Shown in pieces: positions 26,212-34,540 of a DNA stretch of 64,000 nucleotides. The notes below the pieces were generated by a model. It was given only the letters and a program-made list of their open reading frames with translations. It searched no databases and was not told the origin of the DNA. The position numbers and the translations under genes were made by a program. Position 1 is the first letter of the stretch. The number at the start of each line of letters is the position of its first letter. This DNA is from JAISFI01 sp031552335 (GTDB lineage: Bacteria; Bacteroidota; Bacteroidia; Bacteroidales; Azobacteroidaceae), in assembly GCA_031552335.1 (NCBI GenBank), contig JAVBMQ010000070.1:29402-93401 (forward strand). Reading direction: 5' to 3'.

Positions 26212-27480
26212 ATGAAAAACACTTTTATTAAAATATTATTTCTTGCAATAGCTACCTGCTATGTCCAAAACAGTTGGAGCAGGATCTACAGAACAGAAAC
26301 ACATACCGACAGAATCAAATCTTTACAGGTAAGTGTATTGGATGACTGGGAAGCGCCGGCGATTATAAATCCGAAAAGCGGCGATTTTATCGAAATTAAA
26401 TTTGATGAAATGTCTCATGAGTATCATTATCTTGCCTATAGGATTATCCATTGTAATGCAGATTGGACCCCCTCTCAATTGACTGCCATTGAATATTTAA
26501 ACGGGTTTCAGGATTTAACAATCTCTGATTATACATTCTCGTTCAACACTACCATGCCATATACACATTACAAGATGGTGTTTCCGAATGATGATGTACA
26601 GTTTAAAGTTTCCGGAAATTATGCAATAGAAGTTTATGATACGGAAAAACCGGATGTAACATTGCTTTCTGCCTGTTTTTCCATCACGGAATCAGCTCTT
26701 CCCATAGCTGCCAAAGTAACAACAACAACAGATATTGATTTTAATAAAGAACATCAACAGGTAAGTTTCAATATCAATTGCAAAGACTATCGTATTACGT
26801 CCCCTCAGCAGGAACTGAAAGTATATGTCATGCAAAATAGCAGAAGAGATAACATGGTTAGCCTGGTACAACCAACATCTATCCTTAACAATCAATTTGT
26901 TTATGAACATAACCGGAATCTGATCTTTGAGGCCGGAAATGAATACCGGAGATTTGAGATGACAACCACTGCCTACAAAGGAATGGGTATCGACAAACTG
27001 GATTTTTTCTCTCCTTACTTTCATATTACCCTTTTTAAAGATTTGTTCCGTTCTCATAAATCATATATTTATGATCAGGACCAGGATGGTAAGTATCTGG
27101 TACGTTGTGTACAGGGCGAAGATTATGATTCCGAATCTGATTATTTTTTCGTTCATTTTTCTTTAGAATCTCCGGAACCCTTATTGGGAAGAGTATATAT
27201 CCTGGGAGAAGCTTTCAACAATATTCTGGATTCCAGAAGTGAGATGGAGTATAACCGGGAAACTAGTACTTACGAAAAAACCGTTATTATGAAACAAGGG
27301 GCATATAATGATATGTATGTTCTGAAAACAAGCGATAAATCTTCCCGGGGAAGTACGGCTGTTACGGAAGGTAATTATTTTCAGACGGAAAATGAATATT
27401 TGATTTTGGTATATCACAGACCTATTGGGGGGAGATATGACAGGCTTGTTGGGGTTAAAAATTTGAGAATTGAGAATTGA
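26212..27480 (+). CDS. Type IX secretion system plug protein (DUF5103)
   Basis: A 422-residue exported protein (signal peptide about 1-23, ending SWS) with the DUF5103 layout: an N-terminal beta domain (IYRTETHTDRIKSLQVSVLDDW, YLAYRIIHCNADWTPSQL, YLNGFQDLTISDYTFSFNTT) and a C-terminal beta domain. In Flavobacterium johnsoniae the homologue blocks the T9SS SprA pore as a plug. This fits the two T9SS cargo genes near 48-55 kb. The last codons (NLRIEN) and the TGA stop are made of heptad words TTGAGAA, TTGAGAA. Confidence 0.88.
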   Translation: MKNTFIKILFLAIATCYVQNSWSRIYRTETHTDRIKSLQVSVLDDWEAPAIINPKSGDFIEIKFDEMSHEYHYLAYRIIHCNADWTPSQLTAIEYLNGFQDLTISDYTFSFNTTMPYTHYKMVFPNDDVQFKVSGNYAIEVYDTEKPDVTLLSACFSITESALPIAAKVTTTTDIDFNKEHQQVSFNINCKDYRITSPQQELKVYVMQNSRRDNMVSLVQPTSILNNQFVYEHNRNLIFEAGNEYRRFEMTTTAYKGMGIDKLDFFSPYFHITLFKDLFRSHKSYIYDQDQDGKYLVRCVQGEDYDSESDYFFVHFSLESPEPLLGRVYILGEAFNNILDSRSEMEYNRETSTYEKTVIMKQGAYNDMYVLKTSDKSSRGSTAVTEGNYFQTENEYLILVYHRPIGGRYDRLVGVKNLRIEN

Positions 27481-27483
27481 AAT
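27461..27483. repeat. Heptad array inside the 3' end of the plug gene
   Basis: TTGAGAA twice followed by TTGAAAT, in phase with the TTNNNAA pattern of other elements, overlapping the last six codons and the TGA stop of the DUF5103 gene. No inverted partner is seen. Confidence 0.5.
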
Positions 27484-27500
27484 ATAATGCATAAACTTGT

Positions 27501-27652
27501 CTTGACTTTTTTCTAACGCGAATTTGAACGAATTAAAAACGAATTAAGATGAATTTTAAAAATATTTTTATTTTAAATTTATTCTGATTCGTTTTTAATT
27601 CGTTCAAATTCGCGTTCGAAAAGTATTTAGAATAAAATTACTAAAAGTCAAG
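27501..27652. repeat. Long inverted-repeat element, GAATT-phased (10-11 bp) type
   Basis: The arms begin at 27515 and end at 27616; the outer 30 bases or so of each arm are perfectly complementary, starting AACGCGAATTTGAACGAATT. GAATT recurs every 10-11 bases in each arm, close to one DNA turn. A second, outer inverted repeat (CTTGACTTTT at 27501-27510 and AAAAGTCAAG at 27643-27652) surrounds it. It lies between the plug-protein gene and the GH43 gene, both on the plus strand. Confidence 0.75.
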
Positions 27653-27672
27653 TTCAAAAAAAATTAAACACC

Positions 27673-28674
27673 ATGAAAAAAATCGGATTAACATTATTGG
27701 GATGCTTACTCTTTTCATTTATGCTATCTGCACAACAACGCGGACAACGTGAAATAAGAAAAAATATTCCTTTGGATTCCATCACATTAAGTGATCCCTG
27801 CATATTAGCAGATAAAAAAACAAATATGTATTACATGACAGGAACCGGAGGCATGTTATGGAAAAGTAAAGATCTGAAACTTTGGGAAGGACCTTATCAC
27901 GTGGCAAAAACCGATTCGAATTCATGGATGGGTCCTCGGCCAATGATCTGGGCCGCAGAAATTCATGCCTATAAAGACAAGTACTATTATTTTGCTACTT
28001 TCACCAACCGGGCCGTTAAAATAGATACAGTCGGTGATAATGTGATAGAACGCCGGGCCAGTCATATACTGGTCAGCGATACACCAGATGGTCCATATGT
28101 ACCAATGCAAGATTCTATCTACCTGCCTGCCGATAAACCAACACTTGATGGTACATTCTGGGTTGATAAGGATGGTAAACCTTATATGATTTATTGTTAC
28201 GAATGGTTGCAAAACCTGAATGGGACGATGGAAAAAATAGAGTTAAAACCAGACCTGAGTGGTTCTGTTGGCGAAGGAGTCTTATTATTCCGTGCCAGTG
28301 AATCACCCTGGAGTCGTGAAAAAGACAAAAACGGCAATGATGTTCCCAACATGGTAACCGACGGACCCTATCTTTTCTATACGGGAACCGGTAGATTAGG
28401 CATGATATGGACCAGCTGGATATACAAGGATTACACACAGGGAGTAGTCTATTCCGAAAGCGGTACCTTAGATGGTCCGTGGATACACGAAAAAGATCCG
28501 ATCACTCCAGCCAATTATGGTCACGGTATGTTATTCCAAACTTTTGAAGGAAAATGGTTAATGTCGGTACACAGTCATAAAGATATCAATGGACGTTACC
28601 ACCGGGTACCTCATTTATTTGAGGTAGACTTATCAGGTGATAAGTTGGTGGTTGGAAAAGAATTTATACCATAA
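27673..28674 (+). CDS. Exported glycoside hydrolase family 43 protein
   Basis: A 333-residue five-bladed propeller enzyme with a signal peptide (cleavage after LSAQ). GH43 landmarks are LSDPCILADKKTNMYYMTG (catalytic base Asp), WAAEIHAYKDKYYYFATF, LDGTFWVDKDGKPYMIY (pKa-modulating Asp), MVTDGPYLFYTGTGRLGMIW and GHGMLFQTFEGKWLMSVHSH. The usual general-acid Glu in the EGP motif reads TDGP here. Likely removes arabinose, xylose or galactose side groups from plant or host glycans. It stands alone, without a SusCD pair next to it. Confidence 0.85.
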   Translation: MKKIGLTLLGCLLFSFMLSAQQRGQREIRKNIPLDSITLSDPCILADKKTNMYYMTGTGGMLWKSKDLKLWEGPYHVAKTDSNSWMGPRPMIWAAEIHAYKDKYYYFATFTNRAVKIDTVGDNVIERRASHILVSDTPDGPYVPMQDSIYLPADKPTLDGTFWVDKDGKPYMIYCYEWLQNLNGTMEKIELKPDLSGSVGEGVLLFRASESPWSREKDKNGNDVPNMVTDGPYLFYTGTGRLGMIWTSWIYKDYTQGVVYSESGTLDGPWIHEKDPITPANYGHGMLFQTFEGKWLMSVHSHKDINGRYHRVPHLFEVDLSGDKLVVGKEFIP

Positions 28675-28678
28675 AGAT

Positions 28679-28757
28679 TGACAATTGATAATTGACAATT
28701 AACTGACACATAGAAAATTAATTGTCAATTATCAATATAGTATCAATTATCAATTTA
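28679..28757. repeat. Heptad inverted-repeat element, TTGACAA/TTGATAA type
   Basis: The left arm reads TTGACAA, TTGATAA, TTGACAA; the right arm is the complementary set (TCAATTATCAAT twice). It fills the space between the convergent GH43 and panB genes, and its right end contributes the panB TAA stop (28755-28757). Confidence 0.72.
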
Positions 28758-29573
28758 ATAAGACTCCGTTTCATTCGGGAAATCCCGACTCTTCACATCA
28801 TTGATATAATGTTCTACTGCATTCAGGATAACATCATGAAGGTTGGCATATCTTCGGAGAAAACGGGGAGAAAATTCTTTATTGATTCCTAACATATCAT
28901 GCATTACCAGTACCTGACCATCAACTTCACCTCCTGCACCTATTCCAATGATCGGAATCTCAAGTTCCCGGGCAACTTCTCCAGCCAGTTTGGCCGGAAT
29001 TTTTTCCAATACAATCGCAAAGCAGCCTAATTCCTGTAACAGACGTGCATCTTCAATCAACTTACCAGCTTCCGCCTCTCCTTTGGCACGCACGGTATAA
29101 GTACCGAATTTATTGATCGATTGAGGCATCAAACCTAAATGTCCCATTACCGGAATACCGGCACTGAGTATCCGTTGCACAGACTCTTTGATCTCAGCAC
29201 CACCTTCTATTTTCACACAATCCGCATGTGTTTCTTTCATGATACGGATGGCAGAATGTACTGCTTCCTTGGAATTTCCCTGATATGATCCAAAAGGCAT
29301 ATCTACGATTACCAAAGCGCGTTTAACAGCTTTCATAACAGATTTTCCATGGTAAATCATCTGGTCCAATGTCATCGGCAAAGTAGTTACATTACCTGCC
29401 ATCACATTAGAGGCTGAATCGCCTACCAAAATAATATCCATTCCGGCTTTATCAATGATTGACGCCATGGAATAATCATACGCGGTCAACATGGAAATTT
29501 TTTCCCCACGTTGTTTCATCTCAAAAAGACGATGCGTAGTTACTTTTCTGTTATCTTCAGAATACGTTGACAT
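28755..29573 (-). CDS. panB: 3-methyl-2-oxobutanoate hydroxymethyltransferase
   Basis: First committed enzyme of pantothenate synthesis, adding a hydroxymethyl group to alpha-ketoisovalerate. The 272-residue protein has TAYDYSMASIIDKAGMDIILVGDS (metal-binding Asp), MPFGSYQ, CVKIEGG, MGHLGLMPQS, and PIIGIGAG. The ATG at 29573 (MSTYSEDNRK) gives normal length; a start at 29597 would lie inside the promoter. Confidence 0.95.
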   Translation of the reverse strand: MSTYSEDNRKVTTHRLFEMKQRGEKISMLTAYDYSMASIIDKAGMDIILVGDSASNVMAGNVTTLPMTLDQMIYHGKSVMKAVKRALVIVDMPFGSYQGNSKEAVHSAIRIMKETHADCVKIEGGAEIKESVQRILSAGIPVMGHLGLMPQSINKFGTYTVRAKGEAEAGKLIEDARLLQELGCFAIVLEKIPAKLAGEVARELEIPIIGIGAGGEVDGQVLVMHDMLGINKEFSPRFLRRYANLHDVILNAVEHYINDVKSRDFPNETESY

Positions 29574-29596
29574 ATAATAAAAATTAGAATTGGCCA

Positions 29597-29604
29597 CAAA
29601 GGTA
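29597..29604 (-). promoter_or_regulatory. -7 promoter box of panB
   Basis: TACCTTTG on the minus strand, 23 bases before the chosen start; divergent from the pgk box only 21 bases away, so the two promoters probably interfere. Confidence 0.6.
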
Positions 29605-29625
29605 AATAAAAACTAAAAAAATCGC

Positions 29626-29633
29626 TATCTTTG
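29626..29633 (+). promoter_or_regulatory. -7 promoter box of pgk
   Basis: TATCTTTG matches TAnnTTTG, 44 bases before the pgk start, back to back with the panB promoter. Confidence 0.55.
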
Positions 29634-29677
29634 TGGTCTTGTTTTGAAAAACTTATCTACAATTAATTTTTATAATT

Positions 29678-30940
29678 ATGCAAACAATTGACAAATTCAA
29701 CTTTGCCGGACACAAGGCATTTGTGAGGGTTGACTTCAATGTCCCTCTTGATGAAAATTTCAACATCACCGACGATACCCGTATCCGTGCGGCTCTTCCT
29801 ACTTTGAAAAAAATATTAGGAGATGGCGGTAGCCTGATCATCGGTTCTCACCTGGGACGCCCGAAAGGAGTGACAGACAAATATTCTCTGAAACACATCC
29901 TTGCTCATGTTTCCAAATTACTTGGTGTGGAAGTTCAATTTGCTGATGATTGTATCGGACAACAAGCTAAAGATAAAGCTGCTGCGCTGAAACCGGGAGA
30001 AGTTTTATTGCTTGAAAACCTTCGTTTCTATGCAGAAGAAGAAGGCAAACCCAGAGGTTTGGCTGAAGATGCTTCTGAAGAAGAAAAAGCTGCTGCTAAA
30101 AAAGCTGTTAAGGCCAGCCAGAAAGAATTTACCAAAACTTTGGCTTCTTTCGCTGATGTATATGTAAATGATGCTTTCGGAACAGCTCACCGTGCTCACG
30201 CATCTACAGCATTGATCGCTGATTTTTATGATGTTGATCATAAATTGTTTGGATTCCTGATGCAAAAAGAAATTGATGCTGTAGAAAAAGTAATGAAAGA
30301 TACAGCTCGTCCTTTCACTGCTATCATGGGAGGATCCAAAGTTTCTTCTAAAATTGAAATCATCGAGAATCTGTTAGGTAAAGTAAACAACCTGATTATT
30401 GCAGGAGGTATGACTTATACTTTCACCAAAGCTTTGGGTGGTAAAATTGGAAATTCTATTTGTGAAGATGACAAATTAGATTTAGCACTTGATTTATTGA
30501 AAAAAGCCAAAGAAAACGGTGTAAATATGGTATTAGCTGTGGATGCAAAAGCTGCTGATGCTTTCAGCAATGATGCTAACACTCAATTTGTAGATGTAAA
30601 TGCTATTCCTGATGGTTGGGAAGGTTTGGATATAGGCCCTAAGACAGAAAAAATATTTGCAGATGTTATCAAAGCTTCTAAAACTATTCTTTGGAACGGT
30701 CCTACGGGAGTTTTTGAATTTGACAATTTTACAAGCGGTTCACGCGCTGTAGGTAATGCTATCGTTGAAGCAACTAAAAACGGAGCATTCTCTCTTGTGG
30801 GTGGTGGTGACTCTGTGGCTTGTGTAAACAAATTCGGTATCGCAGAACAAGTATCTTATGTATCTACCGGTGGTGGTGCACTTCTTGAGTTTATAGAAGG
30901 AAGAGAATTGCCGGGAATCAAGGCGATCAGAGGATATTAA
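29678..30940 (+). CDS. pgk: Phosphoglycerate kinase
   Basis: Glycolytic enzyme interconverting 1,3-bisphosphoglycerate and 3-phosphoglycerate with ATP formation. The 420-residue protein has VRVDFNVPLDE, SHLGRPKG, NDAFGTAHRAHAS, GGSKVSSKI, LWNGPTGVFEF and GGGDSVACVNKFG. An Ala/Glu/Lys-rich insertion near residues 125-150 is seen. Single gene, with a heptad palindrome directly after its stop. Confidence 0.98.
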   Translation: MQTIDKFNFAGHKAFVRVDFNVPLDENFNITDDTRIRAALPTLKKILGDGGSLIIGSHLGRPKGVTDKYSLKHILAHVSKLLGVEVQFADDCIGQQAKDKAAALKPGEVLLLENLRFYAEEEGKPRGLAEDASEEEKAAAKKAVKASQKEFTKTLASFADVYVNDAFGTAHRAHASTALIADFYDVDHKLFGFLMQKEIDAVEKVMKDTARPFTAIMGGSKVSSKIEIIENLLGKVNNLIIAGGMTYTFTKALGGKIGNSICEDDKLDLALDLLKKAKENGVNMVLAVDAKAADAFSNDANTQFVDVNAIPDGWEGLDIGPKTEKIFADVIKASKTILWNGPTGVFEFDNFTSGSRAVGNAIVEATKNGAFSLVGGGDSVACVNKFGIAEQVSYVSTGGGALLEFIEGRELPGIKAIRGY

Positions 30941-30944
30941 TTGA

Positions 30945-31029
30945 AATTTTGAATTTTGAATTCTAAATTTTGAATTAGGGGCTGACGCCAATAGTATAAT
31001 TCAAAATTTAGAATTCAAAATTCAAAATT
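30945..31029. repeat. Heptad inverted-repeat element with perfect 33-bp arms
   Basis: The arms at 30945-30977 and 30997-31029 are exact reverse complements, built of heptamers TTTTGAA, TTTTGAA, TTCTAAA, TTTTGAA, around a 19-base loop (GGGGCTGACGCCAATAGTA). It lies between the convergent pgk and TonB-receptor genes and could end transcription from both sides, although it lacks a GC-rich stem. Confidence 0.85.
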
Positions 31030-31033
31030 AACC

Positions 31034-33265
31034 CTAAAATTTAAGGGCAATATTCGCTAATACATTTGTTCCGGCTTGCGGGAAATAGCGAAGATCATTT
31101 TTTCTTGTCCGGTCAGATCCGGATCCTTCATACCATGACCACCACACTGCACCATTAGTTTCATACTTCTCATTAAAAAGATTATTTACCTGTACATTCA
31201 AAGATAAAGATTTGAGCCCTTTCAAAAGGAAAATGTATCCTAGCCTTAGGTTGCTGACAAAATACGGATCAATACTTCTATCATTACTTTCCGAATTATC
31301 CAGATACTGTTTGCCAACATAATTAGATTGTAAACCGGCAGACCAATTTTTATAATCTACAGAAAATAAACTTCCGGTAATGATGTCCGGAGAAAAAGAA
31401 ATTTGAGTATTTCCAAGATCACTAGCTACATAATCATCTATTTCGGCATCATATACATACTCTGTATAATTTTTTATCTTATTATCACTTAATGTCAGAT
31501 TTCCATCCCATCTCAACCAGGAGGTAATTTTTATACCGGCAGTAATTTCAATTCCTGTACGGTAACTATCCGGCACGTTGGTAGTAAGCGCCTCCCCTAT
31601 TTCATTGACTCTACCGGTCAGTACCAATTGGTCTTTATATTGCATATAATAAAGATTTACTCCTGCAGCAAAAATTCGGTTTTTATATTTATAACCCAGT
31701 TCATAATCATACAATCTTTCCGGAACCGGAGGTTTCTCATTCTCTCCTGCATCAGTATAATTATTACGGTTAGGTTCTCTATGGGCAATCCCAAAAGATG
31801 CAAAGACATTATTCTTTTGATTTATTTGATAATAAACTCCGGCCTTGGGATTAAAGAAATCAAATTTTTCATGCACGTCAAGCACCTGCATTGCCTGTGT
31901 AGGTTTCCAGAACTTACTATTTTGTCCGCTGATTTTATAATCGATATGACGGTACTGCATATCTGCATACAAATTCAACTTTTCCGATAAAGCATACTCT
32001 GCTTTCAGATAAATATTTTCATCGGTTTTTTTTCCTTTTCCACGGTAGTATTCATGTTCCGGATAAAAATCGGAGTCTCCTGCATAATTTTTCACCCAGA
32101 TTACCCGTCCGAAATGATCCCCATCATAATAATTAGCACCACCGCCAACAGACATATTCCATTTTTGGTTGACATAATTCAAAGAAAATATCATTCCTCC
32201 AAAATAATTGTCTAAGTGTTTTCTCCTAACCAAATCCGTCTTTTCTACTAAATTTCCATCATATATAAATGGAGTCAATGCATATTCCTTGAGTTTTGCT
32301 CCACCCTTATATTCCTCATAATATCCATCACCTTTGGTATAATGTAAAGCCACGTTTAATTTCAAGGAAGGGTCAAAAGCATGCAATAAACTCAATTGAT
32401 AATTGGTTTGCAGGTAATTATCCGTTTGATCATCATAATACATTTCCCGCCCATTAGCATCTACCCCCATCAAACCACAAGAATTGTAAGTGCGGTTAGT
32501 GTTCAAACTATCCTGCGGAACACCATCCCAGGCATGATAGGTCTTTTCTTCACCTCCGAAAATGATAAACTTAAGCAAAGTATTATCATTATAATAACCA
32601 GCCTGGGCAAAATACGATTTCAGATCAGCACTTGCCCGGTCGATATAACCATCCGAACTGATATGAGACAGGCGGGCATCAAAAACCCAATGATCACCAA
32701 TCTGTCCGGTACCTACCTTCACAGTAGCCTTGGATGTATTGAACGAGCCATAAGAACCATTAAACTCAGCATACGGATCGGAAGGTATATTTTCCGTTTT
32801 GAGGTTAATACTTGCCCCGAAAGCTCCGGCACCATTGGTTGAAGTCCCTACCCCCCTTTGCACCTGTAAATCCTGTATAGAAGATGCAAAATCCGGCATA
32901 TTCACCCAAAACAAGCCATGTGATTCGGAATCATTCTGCGGAATACCATTGGTAGTAACATTGATACGATTGGCATCCGTACCCCGTATTCTGAAGCTTG
33001 TATAACCAATTCCATTACCAGCATCTGAAGTTGCCACCAAAGAAGGGGTAATGGTCAAAAGAAACGGGATATCCTGTCCGAAGTTCTCCTTTTCTATAGT
33101 CTTCTTATCCACATCAGAATAGCTCAAAGGAGTTTTTTCCCGGGCACGGGAAGAAATCACCTGTACTTCCTGCAAATTAAAAAGTCGAAGACTGTCTTTC
33201 ATCTCTTCTGAGAAAGAAGAAAATACTGCTGATAAGAATACCAGCATCAATAAAACCTTTTTCAT
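31034..33265 (-). CDS. TonB-dependent outer-membrane receptor, probable thiamine transporter
   Basis: A 743-residue receptor: signal peptide (about 1-19), TonB-box-like region (NLQEVQVISSRARE), plug domain (about 45-160; FRIRGTDANRINVTTNGIPQND, GVGTSTNGAGAFGASINL) and a 22-strand barrel ending in ANIALKF with a terminal Phe. There is no N-terminal carboxypeptidase-like domain. Its leader carries a TPP riboswitch, so the likely cargo is thiamine or a precursor; riboswitch-controlled receptors of this kind are established in Bacteroides. No thiamine biosynthesis gene is adjacent. Confidence 0.92.
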   Translation of the reverse strand: MKKVLLMLVFLSAVFSSFSEEMKDSLRLFNLQEVQVISSRAREKTPLSYSDVDKKTIEKENFGQDIPFLLTITPSLVATSDAGNGIGYTSFRIRGTDANRINVTTNGIPQNDSESHGLFWVNMPDFASSIQDLQVQRGVGTSTNGAGAFGASINLKTENIPSDPYAEFNGSYGSFNTSKATVKVGTGQIGDHWVFDARLSHISSDGYIDRASADLKSYFAQAGYYNDNTLLKFIIFGGEEKTYHAWDGVPQDSLNTNRTYNSCGLMGVDANGREMYYDDQTDNYLQTNYQLSLLHAFDPSLKLNVALHYTKGDGYYEEYKGGAKLKEYALTPFIYDGNLVEKTDLVRRKHLDNYFGGMIFSLNYVNQKWNMSVGGGANYYDGDHFGRVIWVKNYAGDSDFYPEHEYYRGKGKKTDENIYLKAEYALSEKLNLYADMQYRHIDYKISGQNSKFWKPTQAMQVLDVHEKFDFFNPKAGVYYQINQKNNVFASFGIAHREPNRNNYTDAGENEKPPVPERLYDYELGYKYKNRIFAAGVNLYYMQYKDQLVLTGRVNEIGEALTTNVPDSYRTGIEITAGIKITSWLRWDGNLTLSDNKIKNYTEYVYDAEIDDYVASDLGNTQISFSPDIITGSLFSVDYKNWSAGLQSNYVGKQYLDNSESNDRSIDPYFVSNLRLGYIFLLKGLKSLSLNVQVNNLFNEKYETNGAVWWSWYEGSGSDRTRKNDLRYFPQAGTNVLANIALKF

Positions 33266-33375
33266 TGTATAATAAACATTTTATGAAGATGTCTTGAGAA
33301 CAACTTCTGCATTCAACAAAAAAGGGGATTTTGAGATATATAGAACACTCTAAAGGAAGGCTGCCGCCGGCTGGC

Positions 33376-33467
33376 AATCTTTATTCCTACGCCGGTACAA
33401 ACCGGTTCAGGTTCAAAGGGTATAATCTCAGTCTGATGGTCAAGCCAACAGACACCCCTAAAGATAT
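33376..33467 (-). ncRNA. TPP (THI-box) riboswitch
   Basis: Read on the minus strand, the conserved aptamer segments are GGGGTGTC, then ACTGAGATTATACCC, TTTGAACCTGA, and ACCGGCGTAGGAA. Closing helix P1 is formed by ATCTTTA (5' side) and TAAAGAT (3' side). The P3-type arm is seen as the CTGTTGG/CCATCAG region. A GC-rich self-complementary segment (GCCAGCCGGCGGCAG) follows the aptamer. The expression platform is not resolved; translational or transcriptional control of the receptor gene is possible. Confidence 0.93.
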
Positions 33468-33473
33468 TGGGTG

Positions 33474-33481
33474 CAAAGGTA
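33474..33481 (-). promoter_or_regulatory. -7 promoter box of the TPP-riboswitch transcript
   Basis: TACCTTTG on the minus strand, seven bases before the aptamer P1 helix, so transcription would start almost at the riboswitch. Confidence 0.65.
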
Positions 33482-33572
33482 GGTAAAAAAATTCTTTATA
33501 TAACTAACACCTGTTGCTTTTTTTTATACATAGATAACAAATTTGTCATACAAGATATGCGAAAAATGTCAT

Positions 33573-33580
33573 TACATTTG
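33573..33580 (+). promoter_or_regulatory. -7 promoter box of the DIF-repeat lipoprotein
   Basis: TACATTTG matches TAnnTTTG, 38 bases before the start codon. No -33 element at the right spacing. Confidence 0.45.
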
Positions 33581-33618
33581 TGTTTACCTAACAATAAAAA
33601 GAATTAAAACATAAGACA

Positions 33619-34407
33619 ATGAAAAAGAATTTATTATTGATCTTATTACTCGTCGGATTCGTATCTTGTTCAACCTATAGCTATCAAAGTATGGCGAATA
33701 TAGACAACAATATCAAGAAAATAAACATCGGAATGACTCAGGAGGACGTGATCTCCATCCTCGGAAATTTTTACGAAATTATAGATTCCAAAAAAGAATC
33801 TGTCATTCTGGGTTATAAAAGCTACGATAATGGAATATATAAGCTCACCTTCCAGAATGGGGAACTTACAGAATGGCATAAAGAATGGTTCACAAGAGAA
33901 ACATCTTCTTACCAGCCAAATGCAACATCCAGTACTAGTCAACCCATCAATGCAACTGTCACACAAGATATTTTTGACAATCTGCAATACACAGACAGTG
34001 AAGGAAAAACAGTCACCATCAAAAAAGATATTTTTGAGAATACCCAGATAGAAGACAACAGAGGAAATAAAATAAGTATCAAAAAAGATATCTTTGGTGA
34101 TACTCAAATTGAAGATAACAAAGGAAACAGATCGTCTATGCGGAAAGATATTTTCGGAAACTTATCATATATTAATAATGGAGAAGAAATATCCATCAAA
34201 AGAGATATTTTCGGAGATCTTTCGTTTAGCGGAGGAGGAAAAAATGCAAAATTGAAAAAAGACATTTTTGACACCCGTACTTACTCTGATAGTAAAGGAA
34301 ACAAGATAGAATTCAACAAAGAGGTATGGGAAAATTTCATGAAAAGCAATGATAATAATGACCAGATATTCTTTATCAGTCTGATAAAGAAATATTTATA
34401 TTCTTGA
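33619..34407 (+). CDS. Lipoprotein with BamE-like N-terminus and six DIF repeats
   Basis: A 262-residue predicted lipoprotein (lipobox VGFVSCST, Cys at 17). Residues about 33-90 resemble a SmpA/BamE-like domain (KINIGMTQEDVISILGNF). Residues about 115-235 hold six tandem units of 19-20 residues with the core KKDIF; DIF occurs at residues 117, 137, 157, 177, 196 and 215, with intervening DNKGN/DSKGN turns. This suggests a regular beta structure. The function is unknown to me. It is convergent with the DUF5606 gene and shares a two-way terminator with it. Confidence 0.82.
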   Translation: MKKNLLLILLLVGFVSCSTYSYQSMANIDNNIKKINIGMTQEDVISILGNFYEIIDSKKESVILGYKSYDNGIYKLTFQNGELTEWHKEWFTRETSSYQPNATSSTSQPINATVTQDIFDNLQYTDSEGKTVTIKKDIFENTQIEDNRGNKISIKKDIFGDTQIEDNKGNRSSMRKDIFGNLSYINNGEEISIKRDIFGDLSFSGGGKNAKLKKDIFDTRTYSDSKGNKIEFNKEVWENFMKSNDNNDQIFFISLIKKYLYS

Positions 34408-34464
34408 TTTCTTGATTATTATACGAATATTTTCTTTAAGGCCTTTTTCCTTGAAAAATAACAC

Positions 34465-34523
34465 ATTCAACTAAAAAATCCGGATGATTTCTTTCTGAAA
34501 TCATCCGGATTTTTTAGTTGAAT
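34465..34523. terminator. Bidirectional terminator, perfect 26-bp inverted repeat
   Basis: ATTCAACTAAAAAATCCGGA and onwards (34465-34490) is the exact complement of 34498-34523, with a seven-base loop (CTTTCTG). The stem core ATCCGGATGATTT has A- and T-runs on each side, so it can end transcripts from both convergent genes. Confidence 0.92.
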
Positions 34524-34540
34524 TTTAACAGAACAAACCC

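Noticed and set aside
27484..27672. Possible CRISPR-like or integron-like repeat between the plug and GH43 genes
   Set aside because: The structure is one inverted repeat, not a direct-repeat array with spacers, and no cas or integrase gene is present in the window.
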